A stretch of 60,380 nucleotides of DNA from Pandoraea captiosa (GTDB lineage: Bacteria > Pseudomonadota > Gammaproteobacteria > Burkholderiales > Burkholderiaceae): assembly GCF_902459775.1 (NCBI RefSeq), contig NZ_CABPSQ010000018.1, positions 1 to 60,380 of the forward strand, read 5' to 3'. Of the stretch, positions 41,543 to 52,918 are shown piece after piece (positions within the stretch are counted from its first letter, which is position 1; the number at the start of each line of letters is the position of its first letter). The notes beneath the pieces are model-generated. The model was not told the DNA's origin. It saw only the letters and a list, made by a program, of their open reading frames with translations, and searched no databases. Made by a program: the position numbers and the translations under genes.

Positions 41543-42056
41543 GGATCTCTCCGAGTTGGTGTGGTACAGCGTGTGGATGGCTCGAAGAATAGATTCCGAA
41601 TGTGACAGTAATGTGTCATTTTCGAAAGCTCACAATGGGAATGTCACGGAGTCGCCTCGAAATCGTCACATTGCATGCGACGCTCGGTGTGCCTCACGGC
41701 ATCGGAAGAATCTCGGATTGGCGCGGGTTTCGGCGGGATCGCATCGAAATCAGACGCGTGAAAGGCCTCGCTTTCGGTCTGTGTCAGCCCTGTGACAGTG
41801 ACGAAACGATGTCGGAATCCGTCTGACGACGCCGAGGGCACTGTCACAAACGCACGATGCCGCGCTCGGATTACTATCGAGGGAAGGTTGAAGGGATCGA
41901 CGTTGCCAGGCGATTCCTGGCGGTGGGGGCGGCGACGTCAGAACGGACGTCGCCGGTGGGGAAATGCAAGGGCCCGACGCATAGGTCGGTCAAGCGATGG
42001 ACCGGCGGTCCAGCGGTCCAGCGGTCCAAGGGGCCAACGGTCAGCCCATCAAGCCA
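41543..42056. promoter_or_regulatory. 514-bp gap with pstS promoter region and short tandem repeats
   Basis: No gene is supported. The part nearest pstS holds the Pho box (41601-41618) and extra half-sites. Near 42000-42030 the short unit CGGTCCAG is repeated about three times just after glmM, next to GGACCGGCGGTCC, which can form a hairpin and may end glmM transcription. Confidence 0.5.
41601..41618 (-). promoter_or_regulatory. Pho box upstream of pstS
   Basis: On the minus strand TGACACATTACTGTCACA has two 7-base half-sites (TGACACA and TGTCACA) 11 bp apart, about 60 bp from the pstS ATG. Several other TGTCAC/TGACAG half-sites cluster at 41640-41850, so PhoB may bind at more than one place. 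Confidence 0.65.
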
Positions 42057-43400
42057 TCAGGCCGCCGCCTTGACCACGTTGGCCAGATGTTGGGCAAAGC
42101 CGGAAGCCTGCGACTCGTCGCGCGCTTCGACCATCACCCGCAACACCGGCTCCGTGCCCGACGCGCGGATCAGTACGCGGCCCGAATCGCCCAGTTTGGA
42201 CTCGACGCTCTCGCGCTCCGCGGCCAGACGCGCGTCGGCCTGCCAGTCGTAACCGGCGGGCGTGCGTACGTTGATCATGTGCTGCGGGAACAGGCGCACG
42301 CCCTCCAGCAGCCTGGCGAGCGGTTTGCTGTCCGCACGGCGGATGGCAGCGAGCACCTGGAGGGCCGAGACGATGCCGTCGCCCGTCGTGTGCTTGTCCA
42401 GACACAGAATGTGGCCGGAACCCTCCGCACCGATTTGCCATCCGTGCTTGTGCAACTGCTCCAGCACGTAGCGATCGCCGACCTTCGCGCGCACGAACGG
42501 CACGCCCAGTTCCTTGAGCGCCACTTCGACGGCCATGTTGGTCATGAGCGTACCGACTGCCCCCGGCACACCGCCGTTGTTCAGACGGTCCTTTACCAGC
42601 AGATACAGCAGTTCGTCGCCGTTGTAGAGCCGGCCTGCGCTGTCCACGATTTGCAGACGGTCGGCGTCCCCATCGAGCGCCACACCGAGATCCGCGTGGT
42701 TCGCTCGCACGGCGCGCATGAGTGCGTCGGGCGCGGTAGCGCCACAGTCCTCGTTGATGTTGAAACCATTCGGCTGGTTGCCGATGGCGATGACTTCCGC
42801 GCCGAGTTCGTGGAACACGTGCGGTGCAATGTGATACGCCGCGCCGTTGGCGCAATCGACGACGATCTTCATGCCACGCAGATCGAAATCGTTCGGGAAG
42901 GTGCTCTTGCAGAACTCGATGTAGCGACCGGCGGCGTCATCCAGACGGCGCGCCTTGCCGAGTTGCTCGGAGCGCACGCAGGTCATCGGATTGTCCAGTT
43001 CGGCCTCGATGGCCAGCTCGGTCTGATCCGGCAGCTTGTTGCCGTCGGCCGAGAAGAACTTGATGCCGTTGTCGTGATACGGATTGTGCGACGCGCTGAT
43101 CACGACACCGGCCGCCAGACGAAGCGCCCGGGTGAGGTACGCGACGGCGGGTGTCGGCATCGGGCCGGCCAGCATGGTGTCCACACCCGCCGCCGCGAAA
43201 CCGGCTTCCAGCGCAGCTTCGAGCATGTAACCGGAGACACGGGTGTCCTTGCCGATCAATACCGTGGGACGTCCCAGCGTCTGGTTGCCCGCCAGCACGC
43301 GCCCTGCCGCGTAGCCCAGGCGCAGTACGAACTCCGGCGTAATCGGACTCTCGCCCACCGTGCCGCGAATTCCATCAGTCCCAAAATAGCGTCGTTTCAT
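42057..43400 (-). CDS. glmM: Phosphoglucosamine mutase GlmM
   Basis: The start is [20 protein letters not shown] at 43400. The longer frame upstream is not conserved in style. The 447-residue enzyme has the phosphoserine loop [16 protein letters not shown], the Mg-binding [28 protein letters not shown] and [15 protein letters not shown]. It converts glucosamine-6-phosphate to glucosamine-1-phosphate for peptidoglycan. It follows folP on the same strand, as in most relatives. Confidence 0.96.
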   Translation of the reverse strand: MKRRYFGTDGIRGTVGESPITPEFVLRLGYAAGRVLAGNQTLGRPTVLIGKDTRVSGYMLEAALEAGFAAAGVDTMLAGPMPTPAVAYLTRALRLAAGVVISASHNPYHDNGIKFFSADGNKLPDQTELAIEAELDNPMTCVRSEQLGKARRLDDAAGRYIEFCKSTFPNDFDLRGMKIVVDCANGAAYHIAPHVFHELGAEVIAIGNQPNGFNINEDCGATAPDALMRAVRANHADLGVALDGDADRLQIVDSAGRLYNGDELLYLLVKDRLNNGGVPGAVGTLMTNMAVEVALKELGVPFVRAKVGDRYVLEQLHKHGWQIGAEGSGHILCLDKHTTGDGIVSALQVLAAIRRADSKPLARLLEGVRLFPQHMINVRTPAGYDWQADARLAAERESVESKLGDSGRVLIRASGTEPVLRVMVEARDESQASGFAQHLANVVKAAA

Positions 43401-43531
43401 CGTTGCATCGTTCCCAGTTGAAGCGTCGCGCAGGTTAACCGGTTGAGGGTCCGTTCGCGCGCGCATTCCTTGTGTCTTGTACTTGTCGTGTCGCGTACAG
43501 CGCGACACCGGGGCTGGACGGGGCGAATGCC

Positions 43532-44479
43532 TCAGTCGGCCTCGCGCACCGCCTGCCAGACCTTGAGCGCGTCGACGGTTTCCGCGACGTCGTGCACCCG
43601 CACGATCGCCGCGCCTCGTTCGGCGGCGCACATGGCGGCTGCAACGCTCGCCACCCGGCGTTCCTGCGGCGTCTGACGACCGGTGATCTCGCCCAGCATC
43701 CGCTTGCGCGACATACCAACGAGCAATGGCAGACCGTCACGCGACAGCACCCGCAAATGCTTGAGCAAGGCGAGATTATGAGCGAGATTCTTGCCAAAAC
43801 CGAATCCCGGATCGAGATAAAGACGCGAGGGCGCCACACCGGCGCAGAGCATGGCGTCCACACGGCCGTCGAGAAACGCGGCCACTTCGGTGACGACGTC
43901 CGTGTAGATCGGGGCGTCCTGCATGGTTTTCGGGTCGTGCAGCATGTGCATGATGCACAGCGCCGCTTCGCTGTCTCGCACGGCATCGATCGCGCCCGGC
44001 TGCTGGAATCCCCAGATATCGTTGATCATGTCGGCACCCGCGGCCAACACCGCACGCATGACGCCCGGCTTGTAGGTATCCACGGAGAGCGGCACGCCGC
44101 AGTCTCGCAACGCCTCGACGATCGGCACGACACGTGCCAGTTCGGCGTCTTCCGGCAAGGCTTCGGCGCCGGGACGGGTCGATTCGCCACCGATGTCGAG
44201 CATGTCCGCGCCGTCGGCCAGCAATTGTTCGGCATGGCGCAGCGCAGCGTCGCGTGCGACGAACTTGCCGCCATCGGAGAACGAGTCGGGCGTCACGTTG
44301 AGGATGCCCATGACATGCACGCGACGGGCGTCGAGCCGGAAGCGCGGTCCCAGCGCCAGCGTGTCGGGTTTGACCGGGGCCTGCCCGGCACTCGCCGGCA
44401 AGACGATATCCTGTGCCGCGTCGGCCGACACGGCATTGGGGGCATTAAGAGAATGGGGTTGCGACTGCTCGGTGGACAT
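43532..44479 (-). CDS. folP: Dihydropteroate synthase FolP
   Basis: The 315-residue protein has the two family signatures [17 protein letters not shown] and [14 protein letters not shown], then [17 protein letters not shown] and [15 protein letters not shown]. It joins pABA to the pterin diphosphate in folate synthesis and is the sulfonamide target. The N-terminal 45 residues (Ala/Pro-rich) are an extension; the core begins near residue 46. It lies between ftsH and glmM on the same strand. Confidence 0.95.
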   Translation of the reverse strand: MSTEQSQPHSLNAPNAVSADAAQDIVLPASAGQAPVKPDTLALGPRFRLDARRVHVMGILNVTPDSFSDGGKFVARDAALRHAEQLLADGADMLDIGGESTRPGAEALPEDAELARVVPIVEALRDCGVPLSVDTYKPGVMRAVLAAGADMINDIWGFQQPGAIDAVRDSEAALCIMHMLHDPKTMQDAPIYTDVVTEVAAFLDGRVDAMLCAGVAPSRLYLDPGFGFGKNLAHNLALLKHLRVLSRDGLPLLVGMSRKRMLGEITGRQTPQERRVASVAAAMCAAERGAAIVRVHDVAETVDALKVWQAVREAD

Positions 44480-44860
44480 GCGAAAGCTCGTAGCTCAATA
44501 AAACCCGAAGACCGGTATCAAGACCCCTTTTGAAGGCCCGTTGGCCGCCTGCCCGCCGACGGATCGGCGCAAGCTCGGCGCTCCGGCGGGGCCGGAGGCC
44601 CTGTATGGCCGTAATGTTACCGGAATCGTCCGTCACTTCGACCACGGAAACACTCGGTAACACCGAAATTCACGGTCTCGCCTGCCGACCGTGACAACCG
44701 TTACGACCGTTATGACCGTTACGTCCCATCGGGTGCAACGGTCGGCCGGCGGGCGCTGACGGGACTTGCCGCAGACGTTCGGCATCAGAATGCAAAAAGG
44801 CCGGCGAAATGCCGGCCTTTCCGGGTGACAGGGGACGTCGTCGTCCTGTCGTGGCGCTCG
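44480..44860. other. Gap between ftsH and folP with a 9-bp tandem repeat
   Basis: No gene is seen in 44480-44860. CCGTTACGA-CCGTTATGA-CCGTTACGT (44698-44724) is a three-unit 9-bp tandem repeat. The ftsH terminator lies at 44794-44820. Confidence 0.5.
44794..44820 (-). terminator. Intrinsic terminator after ftsH
   Basis: AAAGGCCGGC and GCCGGCCTTT form a 10-bp stem with a short loop about 40 bp after the ftsH stop. On the minus strand it is followed by TTTTTGC. Confidence 0.88.
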
Positions 44861-46735
44861 TCAGACGGTCGCCGGGGTGTTGCTGGGCTTGAGCGGCGGG
44901 TTGCCACCCGAAGCACCGCCATTCGTCGGACCACCCTTGGGCGGACGCGGCGGACGGTCTTCCATGATGTCGCCGATCTGCTCGCCGTCGATCGTTTCCC
45001 ATTCCATCAGGGCTTCGGTCATCGACTCGACCTTCGAACGGTTGTCTTCCAGCAGCTTCTTGGCCAGCGCGTACTGCTCGTCCAGAATGCGGCGCACTTC
45101 CGCGTCGACCTTCTGCTGCGTGGCTTCCGACACCGACTTGGCCGACATGCGACCGAACACCGAATCCTGCTCCGTATCGACGTAGACCATCGGGCCCAAT
45201 GCGTCCGACATACCGTAGCGGGTCACCATGTCGCGAGCCAGCTTGGTGGCGCGCTCGAAGTCGTTCGAAGCGCCCGTCGACATCTTGTTGATGAAGACTT
45301 CCTCTGCTGCACGGCCACCGAACAGAATGGCGATCTGCGTGAGCATCGTGTCGCGGTACTCCGAGTACTTGTCGTGCTCCGGCAACTGCATCGTCAGACC
45401 CAGCGCCCAACCACGCGGGATGATCGTTACCTTGTGCACCGGATCGGCGCCCGGAAGCAGCATGGCGACCACGGCGTGACCCGACTCGTGATAAGCCGTG
45501 GCACGGCGCTCTTCGTCGCGCATGACCGCCGACTTGCGCTCCGGACCCATGAAGATCTTGTCCTTCGCGTCTTCGAAGTCGAGCATCTCGACGATGCGCT
45601 TGTTACGGCGTGCGGCGAACAACGCCGCTTCATTGACCAGGTTGGCCAGATCGGCGCCCGACATACCCGGCGTACCGCGTGCGATGACCGAGGCGTCCAC
45701 GTCGTTCGCGATCGGCACCTTGCGCAGGTGCACCTTGAGGATTTGCTCGCGGCCACGGATATCCGGCAAACCGACGTAGACCTGACGGTCGAAACGTCCC
45801 GGACGCAGCAGCGCCTTGTCGAGTACGTCCGAACGGTTGGTCGCGGCAATCACGATCACGCCCGAGTTGGCCTCGAAGCCGTCCATCTCGACCAGCATCT
45901 GGTTCAACGTCTGTTCGCGCTCGTCGTTACCGCCGCCCATGCCGGCGCCACGATGGCGACCAACCGCGTCGATTTCGTCGATGAACACGATACAGGGCGA
46001 TTGCTTCTTCGCGTTTTCGAACATGTCGCGAACGCGGGCAGCGCCCACGCCAACGAACATTTCCACAAAGTCCGAACCCGAGATGCTGAAGAACGGCACC
46101 TTGGCTTCGCCGGCAATGGCACGCGCGAGCAGTGTCTTACCGGTTCCCGGCGGGCCGACGAGCAGCACGCCGCGCGGAATACGACCGCCCAGTTTCTGGA
46201 ATTTTTGCGGATCTTTCAGGAAGTCGACCAGTTCGCCGACTTCATACTTGGCCTCGTCGCAACCCGCGACGTCGGCAAATGTAACCGGATTGGCATTCTC
46301 GTCGATGAGGCGCGCGCGGGATTTGCCGAAGGAAAAGGCACCGCCCTTACCCCCACCCTGCATCTGTCGCATCATGTAGAACCAGAAGCCGATGATCAGC
46401 AACGTAGGTCCGAGATAGTAAAGGGCGGACATGAGCACGTTCGGTTCATCGTCAGCCTTGCCCGACACCTGAACGCCGTACTTCATGAGATCGCCCACCA
46501 TCCAGATGTCGCCTGGCGACACGATGGTGTATTTCTGGCCGTCGCTGGGCGTCACCTGAAGGCTGCGCCCCTGCACCACCACGTTCTTGATCTTGCCGTT
46601 CTTGGCATCGTCCATGAACTGGGAGTACGTCACGCCCTCCTGGACGTGCGGCTTGTCGAACTGTTTAAAAACAGTAAACAAGACCAGCGCGATGACTAAC
46701 CACACCGCCGCTTTGGAAAACATATTATTGTTCAA
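44861..46735 (-). CDS. ftsH: ATP-dependent zinc metalloprotease FtsH
   Basis: Translation is taken from a TTG at 46735 ([20 protein letters not shown]), preceded by AAGGAG with 7-base spacing. The next ATG is four codons later. The 624-residue protein has two membrane segments (about residues 9-24 and 106-122), Walker A GPPGTGKT, Walker [17 protein letters not shown], the second-region [20 protein letters not shown] and the zinc site [12 protein letters not shown]. It degrades membrane and short-lived proteins. It follows rlmE on the same strand. Confidence 0.97.
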   Translation of the reverse strand: MNNNMFSKAAVWLVIALVLFTVFKQFDKPHVQEGVTYSQFMDDAKNGKIKNVVVQGRSLQVTPSDGQKYTIVSPGDIWMVGDLMKYGVQVSGKADDEPNVLMSALYYLGPTLLIIGFWFYMMRQMQGGGKGGAFSFGKSRARLIDENANPVTFADVAGCDEAKYEVGELVDFLKDPQKFQKLGGRIPRGVLLVGPPGTGKTLLARAIAGEAKVPFFSISGSDFVEMFVGVGAARVRDMFENAKKQSPCIVFIDEIDAVGRHRGAGMGGGNDEREQTLNQMLVEMDGFEANSGVIVIAATNRSDVLDKALLRPGRFDRQVYVGLPDIRGREQILKVHLRKVPIANDVDASVIARGTPGMSGADLANLVNEAALFAARRNKRIVEMLDFEDAKDKIFMGPERKSAVMRDEERRATAYHESGHAVVAMLLPGADPVHKVTIIPRGWALGLTMQLPEHDKYSEYRDTMLTQIAILFGGRAAEEVFINKMSTGASNDFERATKLARDMVTRYGMSDALGPMVYVDTEQDSVFGRMSAKSVSEATQQKVDAEVRRILDEQYALAKKLLEDNRSKVESMTEALMEWETIDGEQIGDIMEDRPPRPPKGGPTNGGASGGNPPLKPSNTPATV

Positions 46736-46854
46736 AGCGTTGCTCCTTCATGAAATCGCTTCGCGCCAGGAATTCATTCTAATCCACTCGCAGGCGCACC
46801 GCTATAGTGATTCTCTACCGCCACCATAGCGCCAGTGCGCTGGTTTGACGGGCA

Positions 46855-47505
46855 TCAAGCCGGTTTTTTCAAACCCCGACCCAGAATGAACGTTTCGGAG
46901 GATTTGTCTCGGGACGCCTTCGGCTTGCGCGGCGCCACCGTTTTGAACTGGTGTTTGAATTTTTCGACAATCTGGCTATAGCCGCTGCCGTGGAAACATT
47001 TGACCAGTAACGCCCCTTCCGGTTTCAGGTGTCGCTGTGCAAAATCCAGCGCCAGATCGCATAGATGCTCGATCCGCGCCGCATCGGCCGACGCCACACC
47101 GGACAAGTTGGGGGCCATATCAGAAACTACAAGGTCGACTTTCCGGCCAGCGACAATTTCTTCCAGCTGTTCGAGCACGCTGTCTTCGCGGAAATCGCCC
47201 TGCAGGAAATGGACGTCGGCAATCGGCTCCATCGGCAGAATGTCCAGCGCGATGATCGTCCCGTCGATGCCGCCGTCGACGCGCTTGCCCGCCGCCAGCT
47301 TGTTACGCGCGTACTGACTCCAGCTGCCCGGTGTCGATCCGAGGTCGACAATGACCTGACCGGGCTTGATCAGCCGGTCCTGTTCGTCGATCTCCTTGAG
47401 CTTGTAGGCTGCGCGGGCGCGATAACCCTCGCGCTGCGCCATTTTGACGTAGGGATCGTTGATGTGATCGTGCAACCACGCGTGGTTGAAACGGTTTTTT
47501 GCCAT
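46855..47505 (-). CDS. rlmE: 23S rRNA 2'-O-methyltransferase RlmE
   Basis: The 216-residue protein has the RrmJ/FtsJ pattern: [22 protein letters not shown] site [27 protein letters not shown] and [12 protein letters not shown], with catalytic Lys and Asp positions. It methylates the 2'-OH of U2552 of 23S rRNA (E. coli numbering). Upstream of ftsH, as is usual, and divergent from yhbY. Confidence 0.95.
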   Translation of the reverse strand: MAKNRFNHAWLHDHINDPYVKMAQREGYRARAAYKLKEIDEQDRLIKPGQVIVDLGSTPGSWSQYARNKLAAGKRVDGGIDGTIIALDILPMEPIADVHFLQGDFREDSVLEQLEEIVAGRKVDLVVSDMAPNLSGVASADAARIEHLCDLALDFAQRHLKPEGALLVKCFHGSGYSQIVEKFKHQFKTVAPRKPKASRDKSSETFILGRGLKKPA

Positions 47506-47663
47506 AATTCTTCAAAAACACTGCGAATTTGCAGGATAATACGCCCTTGCGCGCCCAAAATCCTTTAGCCGGCCGGCACATGCCGATGGTCTAACAGGCT
47601 CAATGCCACGGGTTGCGGGCGCATCCTAACTCGTTTGTCTCGTCTGTCTTTCGTCTGTCTTCT

Positions 47664-48164
47664 ATGCCCGCTTTGACCCTGACCCCGGCGCAACGCGCCG
47701 ACTTGCGCTCTGCCGCCCATGCGCTGAATCCCGTCGTTCTGATCGGCGCCGACGGCTTGACGCCGGCGGTGCTCAAGGAAATCGACGGCGCCCTGAAGGC
47801 CCACGAACTGATCAAGGTGCGGGTGTTCGGCGACGAACGTGACGCACGCGTGGCCATTTACGAATCCATCTGCGACCAATTGGGTGCGGCGCCCGTACAA
47901 CACATCGGCAAATTGCTGGTGCTGTACCGCCCGACGCCGGACGAAAAGCCGACGCCCGTTCGCGCCCGGTCCGGCGGCACCGGCACCACGGTCAAGGGCC
48001 GTGCCCCGCGCACCGTGACCGTCGTCAAGACCAGCACCAACGCCGGTCGTCGCCCGACGGTCAAGAAGGTGACGGTGGCTGGCAACGAACGCATGACGGC
48101 TGGCGGCATCGTCAAGCGCGCCAAGAAGCGTCAGACCAGCGTCAAGCGCCAGCGCAACGACTAA
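47664..48164 (+). CDS. yhbY: YhbY-family CRM-domain RNA-binding protein with a long basic tail
   Basis: The start is MPALTLTPAQRADLRSAAHA at 47664. Residues 1-95 form the CRM domain with its GxxG-type loop (ALNPVVLIGADGLTPAVLKEI and VRVFGDERDARVAIYESIC). The family is usually about 97 residues. Here a C-terminal extension of about 70 residues, rich in Lys, Arg, Thr and Val (VTVVKTSTNAGRRPTVKKVT, AKKRQTSVKRQR), is added. YhbY associates with the large ribosomal subunit. The tail may add rRNA contacts. Confidence 0.9.
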   Translation: MPALTLTPAQRADLRSAAHALNPVVLIGADGLTPAVLKEIDGALKAHELIKVRVFGDERDARVAIYESICDQLGAAPVQHIGKLLVLYRPTPDEKPTPVRARSGGTGTTVKGRAPRTVTVVKTSTNAGRRPTVKKVTVAGNERMTAGGIVKRAKKRQTSVKRQRND

Positions 48165-48210
48165 GTCCCCAACGGCGACGCGCGCAACGCGATCCGCCCG
48201 CCCTCAAAAG

Positions 48211-48244
48211 AACGCGCCCTGACATCGTCGGGCGCGTTTTTTTT
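48211..48244 (+). terminator. Intrinsic terminator after yhbY
   Basis: AACGCGCCC and GGGCGCGTT form a 9-bp stem followed by TTTTTTT about 45 bp after the yhbY stop. Confidence 0.9.
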
Positions 48245-48343
48245 GGTCTGGCATGGTCCGACATGAGCGGGGCACGGGCCGGGCCAAGGGCCGGGCATGG
48301 GCCGGAAGCGAATCCGGCATGTGCCCGCCCGCTGCTGCGGCAT

Positions 48344-48871
48344 TTAGCCGCGCACCGGCTGCCGCCAGATCAGCGCAATGCCCAGCAGGCTTTGCAGCAG
48401 ATAGATACCGCTCGAAATGCCGTGAAGCATGCCAAAACGTGCGGCATAGGCCGATTGACCAATGTCGACGCCGGATGCTTCCGCCTGCTCGCGCAGTTGC
48501 GCCATGAAAGGCTGCAAACCGAACGAACTGATCAGCACGCAAACCATCATCGCCACTGCCAGCCAGCGCAGCGCCCGATAGCTACGCGCCACCGACGCAT
48601 CGGCCGTACGCGAGATGAGCGCCGTTGCCAGCCAGACCAGCAGCACGCCACAGACCAGACTCAGCCAGGCCTGTGTGTGAAACAGTCGCCCGGCGACCGT
48701 GCCGGCCACCATGCGAGACTCAAGTACGGCGAAAAGCGTAGGGGCCACGAGGTAACCGATGGCCCACTGGCTGCCGCACCAAAGGGTCGCGATCAGGCGG
48801 AACAGACGTTCGAGCCGCGGCACGCTGCCGGCAGACCTCACGTCAGACGTCACATCAGACGTAGCGGACAT
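48344..48871 (-). CDS. DUF4149 membrane protein
   Basis: The start is taken at 48871 ([17 protein letters not shown]). The longer frame to 48922 adds residues overlapping greA. The protein of about 175 residues has four membrane segments, with [58 protein letters not shown] and the C-terminal [14 protein letters not shown]4149 proteins are found next to greA or yhbY in this group. The function is unknown. Its start overlaps the greA end by 17 bp. Confidence 0.82.
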   Translation of the reverse strand: MSATSDVTSDVRSAGSVPRLERLFRLIATLWCGSQWAIGYLVAPTLFAVLESRMVAGTVAGRLFHTQAWLSLVCGVLLVWLATALISRTADASVARSYRALRWLAVAMMVCVLISSFGLQPFMAQLREQAEASGVDIGQSAYAARFGMLHGISSGIYLLQSLLGIALIWRQPVRG

Positions 48872-49331
48872 CGATGATCTCGTACTCGCGCACGCCGCTC
48901 GGGGCCTGCACTTCGGCCACATCGCCTGCGTACTTACCGATCAATGCACGGGCGATCGGCGAACTCACCGAAATCTTGCCGTGCTCCAGGTCCGCCTCGT
49001 CGTCACCGACGATTTGATACTCGACCGTGCCGCCGTTCTCGAGGTCTTCGAGTTCGACGGTCGCAGCGAAGACCACACGGCCCTCGGCGTCGAGCGCCGC
49101 CGGGTCGATGATCTGCGCTGCCGAGAGCTTCGATTCCAGATCGGCAATGCGACCTTCGATAAAGCCCTGCTTTTCCTTTGCGGCGTCATACTCCGCATTT
49201 TCCGACAGATCGCCCTGCGCACGGGCTTCAGCAATGGCAGTGATCACGTTCGGACGTTCGACGGTCTTCAGGCGGTGCAGCTCTTCCTTGAGCAGCTCAG
49301 CGCCCCGCTTGGTCAGAGGAATGGTACTCAT
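48855..49331 (-). CDS. greA: Transcription elongation factor GreA
   Basis: The start is [20 protein letters not shown] at 49331. The 158-residue protein has the N-terminal coiled coil with [21 protein letters not shown], where acidic residues at the tip reach the RNA polymerase active site. The FKBP-like C-terminal domain follows ([26 protein letters not shown]). It rescues backtracked polymerase by stimulating RNA cleavage. It lies downstream of carB on the same strand with a large hairpin in the gap. Confidence 0.96.
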   Translation of the reverse strand: MSTIPLTKRGAELLKEELHRLKTVERPNVITAIAEARAQGDLSENAEYDAAKEKQGFIEGRIADLESKLSAAQIIDPAALDAEGRVVFAATVELEDLENGGTVEYQIVGDDEADLEHGKISVSSPIARALIGKYAGDVAEVQAPSGVREYEIIDVRYV

Positions 49332-49657
49332 GCGCGTTGTTCCGAAAGACAAAAAAATTGCCGCAGCTAAGCCGCATTCGCACTTTTTGCGAACGCCGCT
49401 CGACCGCGGCTGTGACACCTGTGTTGCGCTAGTGTAGCAGAGTTGCCGTCGCTGCCAACCGGCGGACCGGTCGTGCGGCGCGACACCCGATGCAGAGCAC
49501 ACTCGGTGCGCGTTTAAAGCATTTGGCGCGCCTGACGGGGATCAGTTCCCCAACGGGCGCGCCATTTGTTTTGCGTCTTTGCCCGGGACGGCGGCAACTG
49601 CCCCTCGCCCCGAGCTCACCTGCCGCAATCCGCCAGCTGGCTCCAACTGACTCGAGC
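49332..49657 (-). terminator. Gap between carB and greA with a two-tier hairpin
   Basis: TGGCGCGCC (49524-49532) and GGCGCGCCA (49556-49564) form a perfect 9-bp outer stem. Inside it GGGGAACTGATCCCC gives a second short stem. It lies about 95 bp after the carB stop and probably ends carB transcription, though no long U run follows. No gene is seen in the rest of the gap, which contains the greA promoter region. Confidence 0.6.
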
Positions 49658-52600
49658 TTAGGCCGGCAATTGCGCGTGCAGCCCCTGAAGGTCGTAGACC
49701 TCAAGGTTTTGCAGGTACTTCAGGCCTTCCACGGCGGCGCGGGCACCTGAGATCGTCGTGTAATACGTGACCTTATGTGCCTGTGCCGACATGCGGATCG
49801 AGCGCGAATCGGCAATCGCGGTGCGGGTTTCGTCCACCGTGGTGAACACCAGCGCGATTTCGCCGTTCTTGATCATGTCGACAATGTGCGGACGGCCGTC
49901 CTTCACCTTGTTGACCACACGCACAGGAATACCGGCGGCTTCGATCGCTGCGGCCGTGCCGCGCGTGGCGACGATCGGGTAGCCCAGCGCGTGCAACATG
50001 CGGGCGACTTCGACGGCACGCGGCTTGTCCGCATCCTTGACCGTAAGCAACACCGTACCCGACGCAGGCAGGCGCGAGCCGGCCGCGAGTTGCGACTTGA
50101 AGAGCGCTTCGCCGAACGTACGGCCCACGCCCATCACTTCGCCCGTCGAGCGCATTTCCGGTCCGAGCACCGGATCGACACCCGGGAACTTCACGAACGG
50201 GAACACCGCTTCCTTGACGCTGTAGTACGGCGGCACGACCTCGCCGTTCACGCCCTGCGACGTGAGCGACTGCCCGGCCATCGCACGCGCGGCGATCTTG
50301 GCCAGCTGACGGCCGGTCGCCTTCGACACGTACGGCACCGTACGCGAGGCGCGCGGGTTCACTTCCAGCACATAGATCGTGTCGACGCCGTTGCCTTGCT
50401 GAATCGCGAACTGCACGTTCATCAGGCCGACCACGTTCAGCGCCTTGGCCATCTCGGCCGTCTGACGCTTGAGCTCGGCAATGGTCTCGGCCGACAGCGA
50501 GTACGGCGGCAGCGAGCAAGCCGAGTCGCCCGAGTGAACGCCCGCCTGTTCGATGTGCTCCATCACGCCGCCGATGTAGACGTCCTTGCCGTCCGAAATG
50601 CAGTCGACGTCGCATTCGATGGCGTCGTCGAGGAAGCGATCGAGCAGCACCGGGCTGTCGTTGCTCACCTTGACGGCCTCGCGCATGTAGCGCTCCAGAT
50701 CACGCGGCTCGTGCACGATCTCCATCGCGCGACCGCCCAGCACGTACGACGGGCGAACGACCAGCGGATAGCCGATCTCGGCCGCGAGCTTGAGGGCTTC
50801 GTCTTCGGCGCGGGCCGTACGGTTCGGCGGCTGACGCAGTCCGAGGTCCTGCAGCAGCTTCTGGAAGCGCTCGCGGTCTTCTGCGGCGTCGATCATGTCC
50901 GGGCTCGTGCCGATGATCGGCACACCGTTCGCTTCGAGATCGAGCGCGAGCTTCAGCGGGGTCTGACCGCCATATTGGACGATCACGCCGACCGGCTTTT
51001 CCAGGTCGACGATTTCCAGCACGTCTTCGAGCGTCACCGGTTCGAAGTACAGGCGATCAGACGTGTCGTAGTCCGTCGACACCGTTTCCGGGTTGCAGTT
51101 GACCATGATGGTCTCGTACCCGTCTTCGCGCAGCGCGAGCGCGGCATGCACGCAGCAATAGTCGAACTCGATACCCTGACCGATACGGTTCGGGCCACCG
51201 CCCAACACCATGATCTTCTTCTTGTCGGTCGGCTGGGCTTCGCACTCTTCCTCATAGGTCGAGTACATGTACGCGGTGTTCGTCGAGAATTCGGCCGCGC
51301 AGGTGTCCACACGCTTGTAGACCGGGCGCACCTTCCGGGCGATACGCGCCTTGCGAACGGCAGTCTGATCGGTGCCCAGCAGCTTGGCCAGACGACGATC
51401 CGAGAAGCCGCTCTGCTTCAGGAAGCGCAGCTCTTCGGTCGACAGACTTTCCAGCGTACGACCGGCGAGCGCCTTTTCCTTCTTGACGATGGCTTCGAGC
51501 TGGGCGAGGAACCACGGATCGATGGCGGTCTCGGCGTACACCTCTTCGAGGCTCATGCCCAGACGGAAGGCGTCGCCCACATACCAGATACGGTCCGGGC
51601 CCGGCTCGCCAATTTCGGCCACGATTTCGTCGCGGTCGGTCGACTTTTCGTCCAGACCGTCCACTCCGACTTCCAGACCACGCATGGCCTTCTGGAACGA
51701 TTCCTGGAACGTGCGACCCATGGCCATCACTTCGCCGACCGACTTCATCTGCGTGGTCAGGCGGGCATCGGCTTCACGGAACTTCTCGAAGGCGAAACGC
51801 GGCACCTTGGTCACCACGTAATCGATCGTCGGCTCGAACGACGCCGGCGTTGCACCGCCCGTAATTTCGTTGCGCAATTCGTCGAGCGTATAACCCACGG
51901 CCAGCTTGGCTGCGACCTTGGCGATCGGGAAGCCGGTGGCCTTCGAGGCCAGTGCCGACGAACGCGACACGCGCGGGTTCATCTCGATGACGACCATACG
52001 GCCGTCCTTCGGGTTGATCGAGAACTGCACGTTCGAACCGCCCGTCTCCACGCCGATCTCGCGCAGCACGGCGAGCGACGCGTTACGCAGCAGCTGGTAT
52101 TCCTTGTCGGTCAGCGTCTGCGCGGGGGCCACGGTAATCGAGTCGCCCGTGTGCACGCCCATCGGGTCGAGGTTCTCGATCGAGCACACGATGATGCAGT
52201 TGTCGGCGCGGTCGCGCACGACTTCCATCTCGAACTCCTTCCAGCCCAGCAGCGACTCCTCAATGAGCAGTTCGCGCGTGGGCGAGAGGTCGAGACCGCG
52301 CTTGCAGATCTCTTCGAACTCTTCGCGGTTGTAGGCGATACCGCCGCCCGAGCCGCCGAGGGTGAACGACGGACGAATCACCATCGGATAGCCGCTGCCA
52401 CCGATTTCGGCAACGATCTGCGCCTGCACCGCCAGCGCCTCTTCCATCGAGTGAGCGATGCCCGACTTGGCCGAACCGAGACCGATCTTGGTCATCGCGT
52501 CCTTGAACTTCTGACGGTCTTCAGCCTTGTCGATGGCTTCCGGCGACGCACCGATCAGCTCGACCTTGTACTTGTCGAGCACGCCGTGACGATGCAGGTC

Positions 52601-52900
52601 GAGCGCGCAGTTCAGCGCGGTCTGGCCGCCCATCGTCGGAAGAATGGCATCCGGGCGCTCCTTGGCGATGATGCGCTCGACGACTTCCCAGGTGATCGGC
52701 TCGATGTAGGTGACATCGGCCGTATCCGGGTCGGTCATGATCGTGGCAGGGTTGCTGTTGATCAGGATGACCTTGTAGCCTTCCTCGCGCAGCGCCTTGC
52801 AGGCCTGTGCGCCGGAATAATCGAACTCGCATGCCTGACCGATGATGATCGGGCCGGCGCCGATGATGAGGATGCTCTTGATGTCTGTGCGCTTTGGCAT
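49658..52900 (-). CDS. carB: Carbamoyl-phosphate synthase large subunit
   Basis: The 1080-residue enzyme has two ATP-grasp halves, each with a preATP-grasp start ([20 protein letters not shown] and [20 protein letters not shown]). Family blocks include [35 protein letters not shown] and [15 protein letters not shown]. The C-terminal MGS-like domain ([19 protein letters not shown] onward) is the allosteric part. It makes carbamoyl phosphate for pyrimidines and arginine with CarA. leuE-like and carA genes lie upstream on the same strand. Confidence 0.98.
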   Translation of the reverse strand: MPKRTDIKSILIIGAGPIIIGQACEFDYSGAQACKALREEGYKVILINSNPATIMTDPDTADVTYIEPITWEVVERIIAKERPDAILPTMGGQTALNCALDLHRHGVLDKYKVELIGASPEAIDKAEDRQKFKDAMTKIGLGSAKSGIAHSMEEALAVQAQIVAEIGGSGYPMVIRPSFTLGGSGGGIAYNREEFEEICKRGLDLSPTRELLIEESLLGWKEFEMEVVRDRADNCIIVCSIENLDPMGVHTGDSITVAPAQTLTDKEYQLLRNASLAVLREIGVETGGSNVQFSINPKDGRMVVIEMNPRVSRSSALASKATGFPIAKVAAKLAVGYTLDELRNEITGGATPASFEPTIDYVVTKVPRFAFEKFREADARLTTQMKSVGEVMAMGRTFQESFQKAMRGLEVGVDGLDEKSTDRDEIVAEIGEPGPDRIWYVGDAFRLGMSLEEVYAETAIDPWFLAQLEAIVKKEKALAGRTLESLSTEELRFLKQSGFSDRRLAKLLGTDQTAVRKARIARKVRPVYKRVDTCAAEFSTNTAYMYSTYEEECEAQPTDKKKIMVLGGGPNRIGQGIEFDYCCVHAALALREDGYETIMVNCNPETVSTDYDTSDRLYFEPVTLEDVLEIVDLEKPVGVIVQYGGQTPLKLALDLEANGVPIIGTSPDMIDAAEDRERFQKLLQDLGLRQPPNRTARAEDEALKLAAEIGYPLVVRPSYVLGGRAMEIVHEPRDLERYMREAVKVSNDSPVLLDRFLDDAIECDVDCISDGKDVYIGGVMEHIEQAGVHSGDSACSLPPYSLSAETIAELKRQTAEMAKALNVVGLMNVQFAIQQGNGVDTIYVLEVNPRASRTVPYVSKATGRQLAKIAARAMAGQSLTSQGVNGEVVPPYYSVKEAVFPFVKFPGVDPVLGPEMRSTGEVMGVGRTFGEALFKSQLAAGSRLPASGTVLLTVKDADKPRAVEVARMLHALGYPIVATRGTAAAIEAAGIPVRVVNKVKDGRPHIVDMIKNGEIALVFTTVDETRTAIADSRSIRMSAQAHKVTYYTTISGARAAVEGLKYLQNLEVYDLQGLHAQLPA

Positions 52901-52918
52901 AACGTTCTCAACAAAAAT

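Noticed and set aside
44825-46699. 624-codon plus-strand frame
   Set aside because: Antisense shadow of ftsH, whose catalytic motifs are all on the minus strand.
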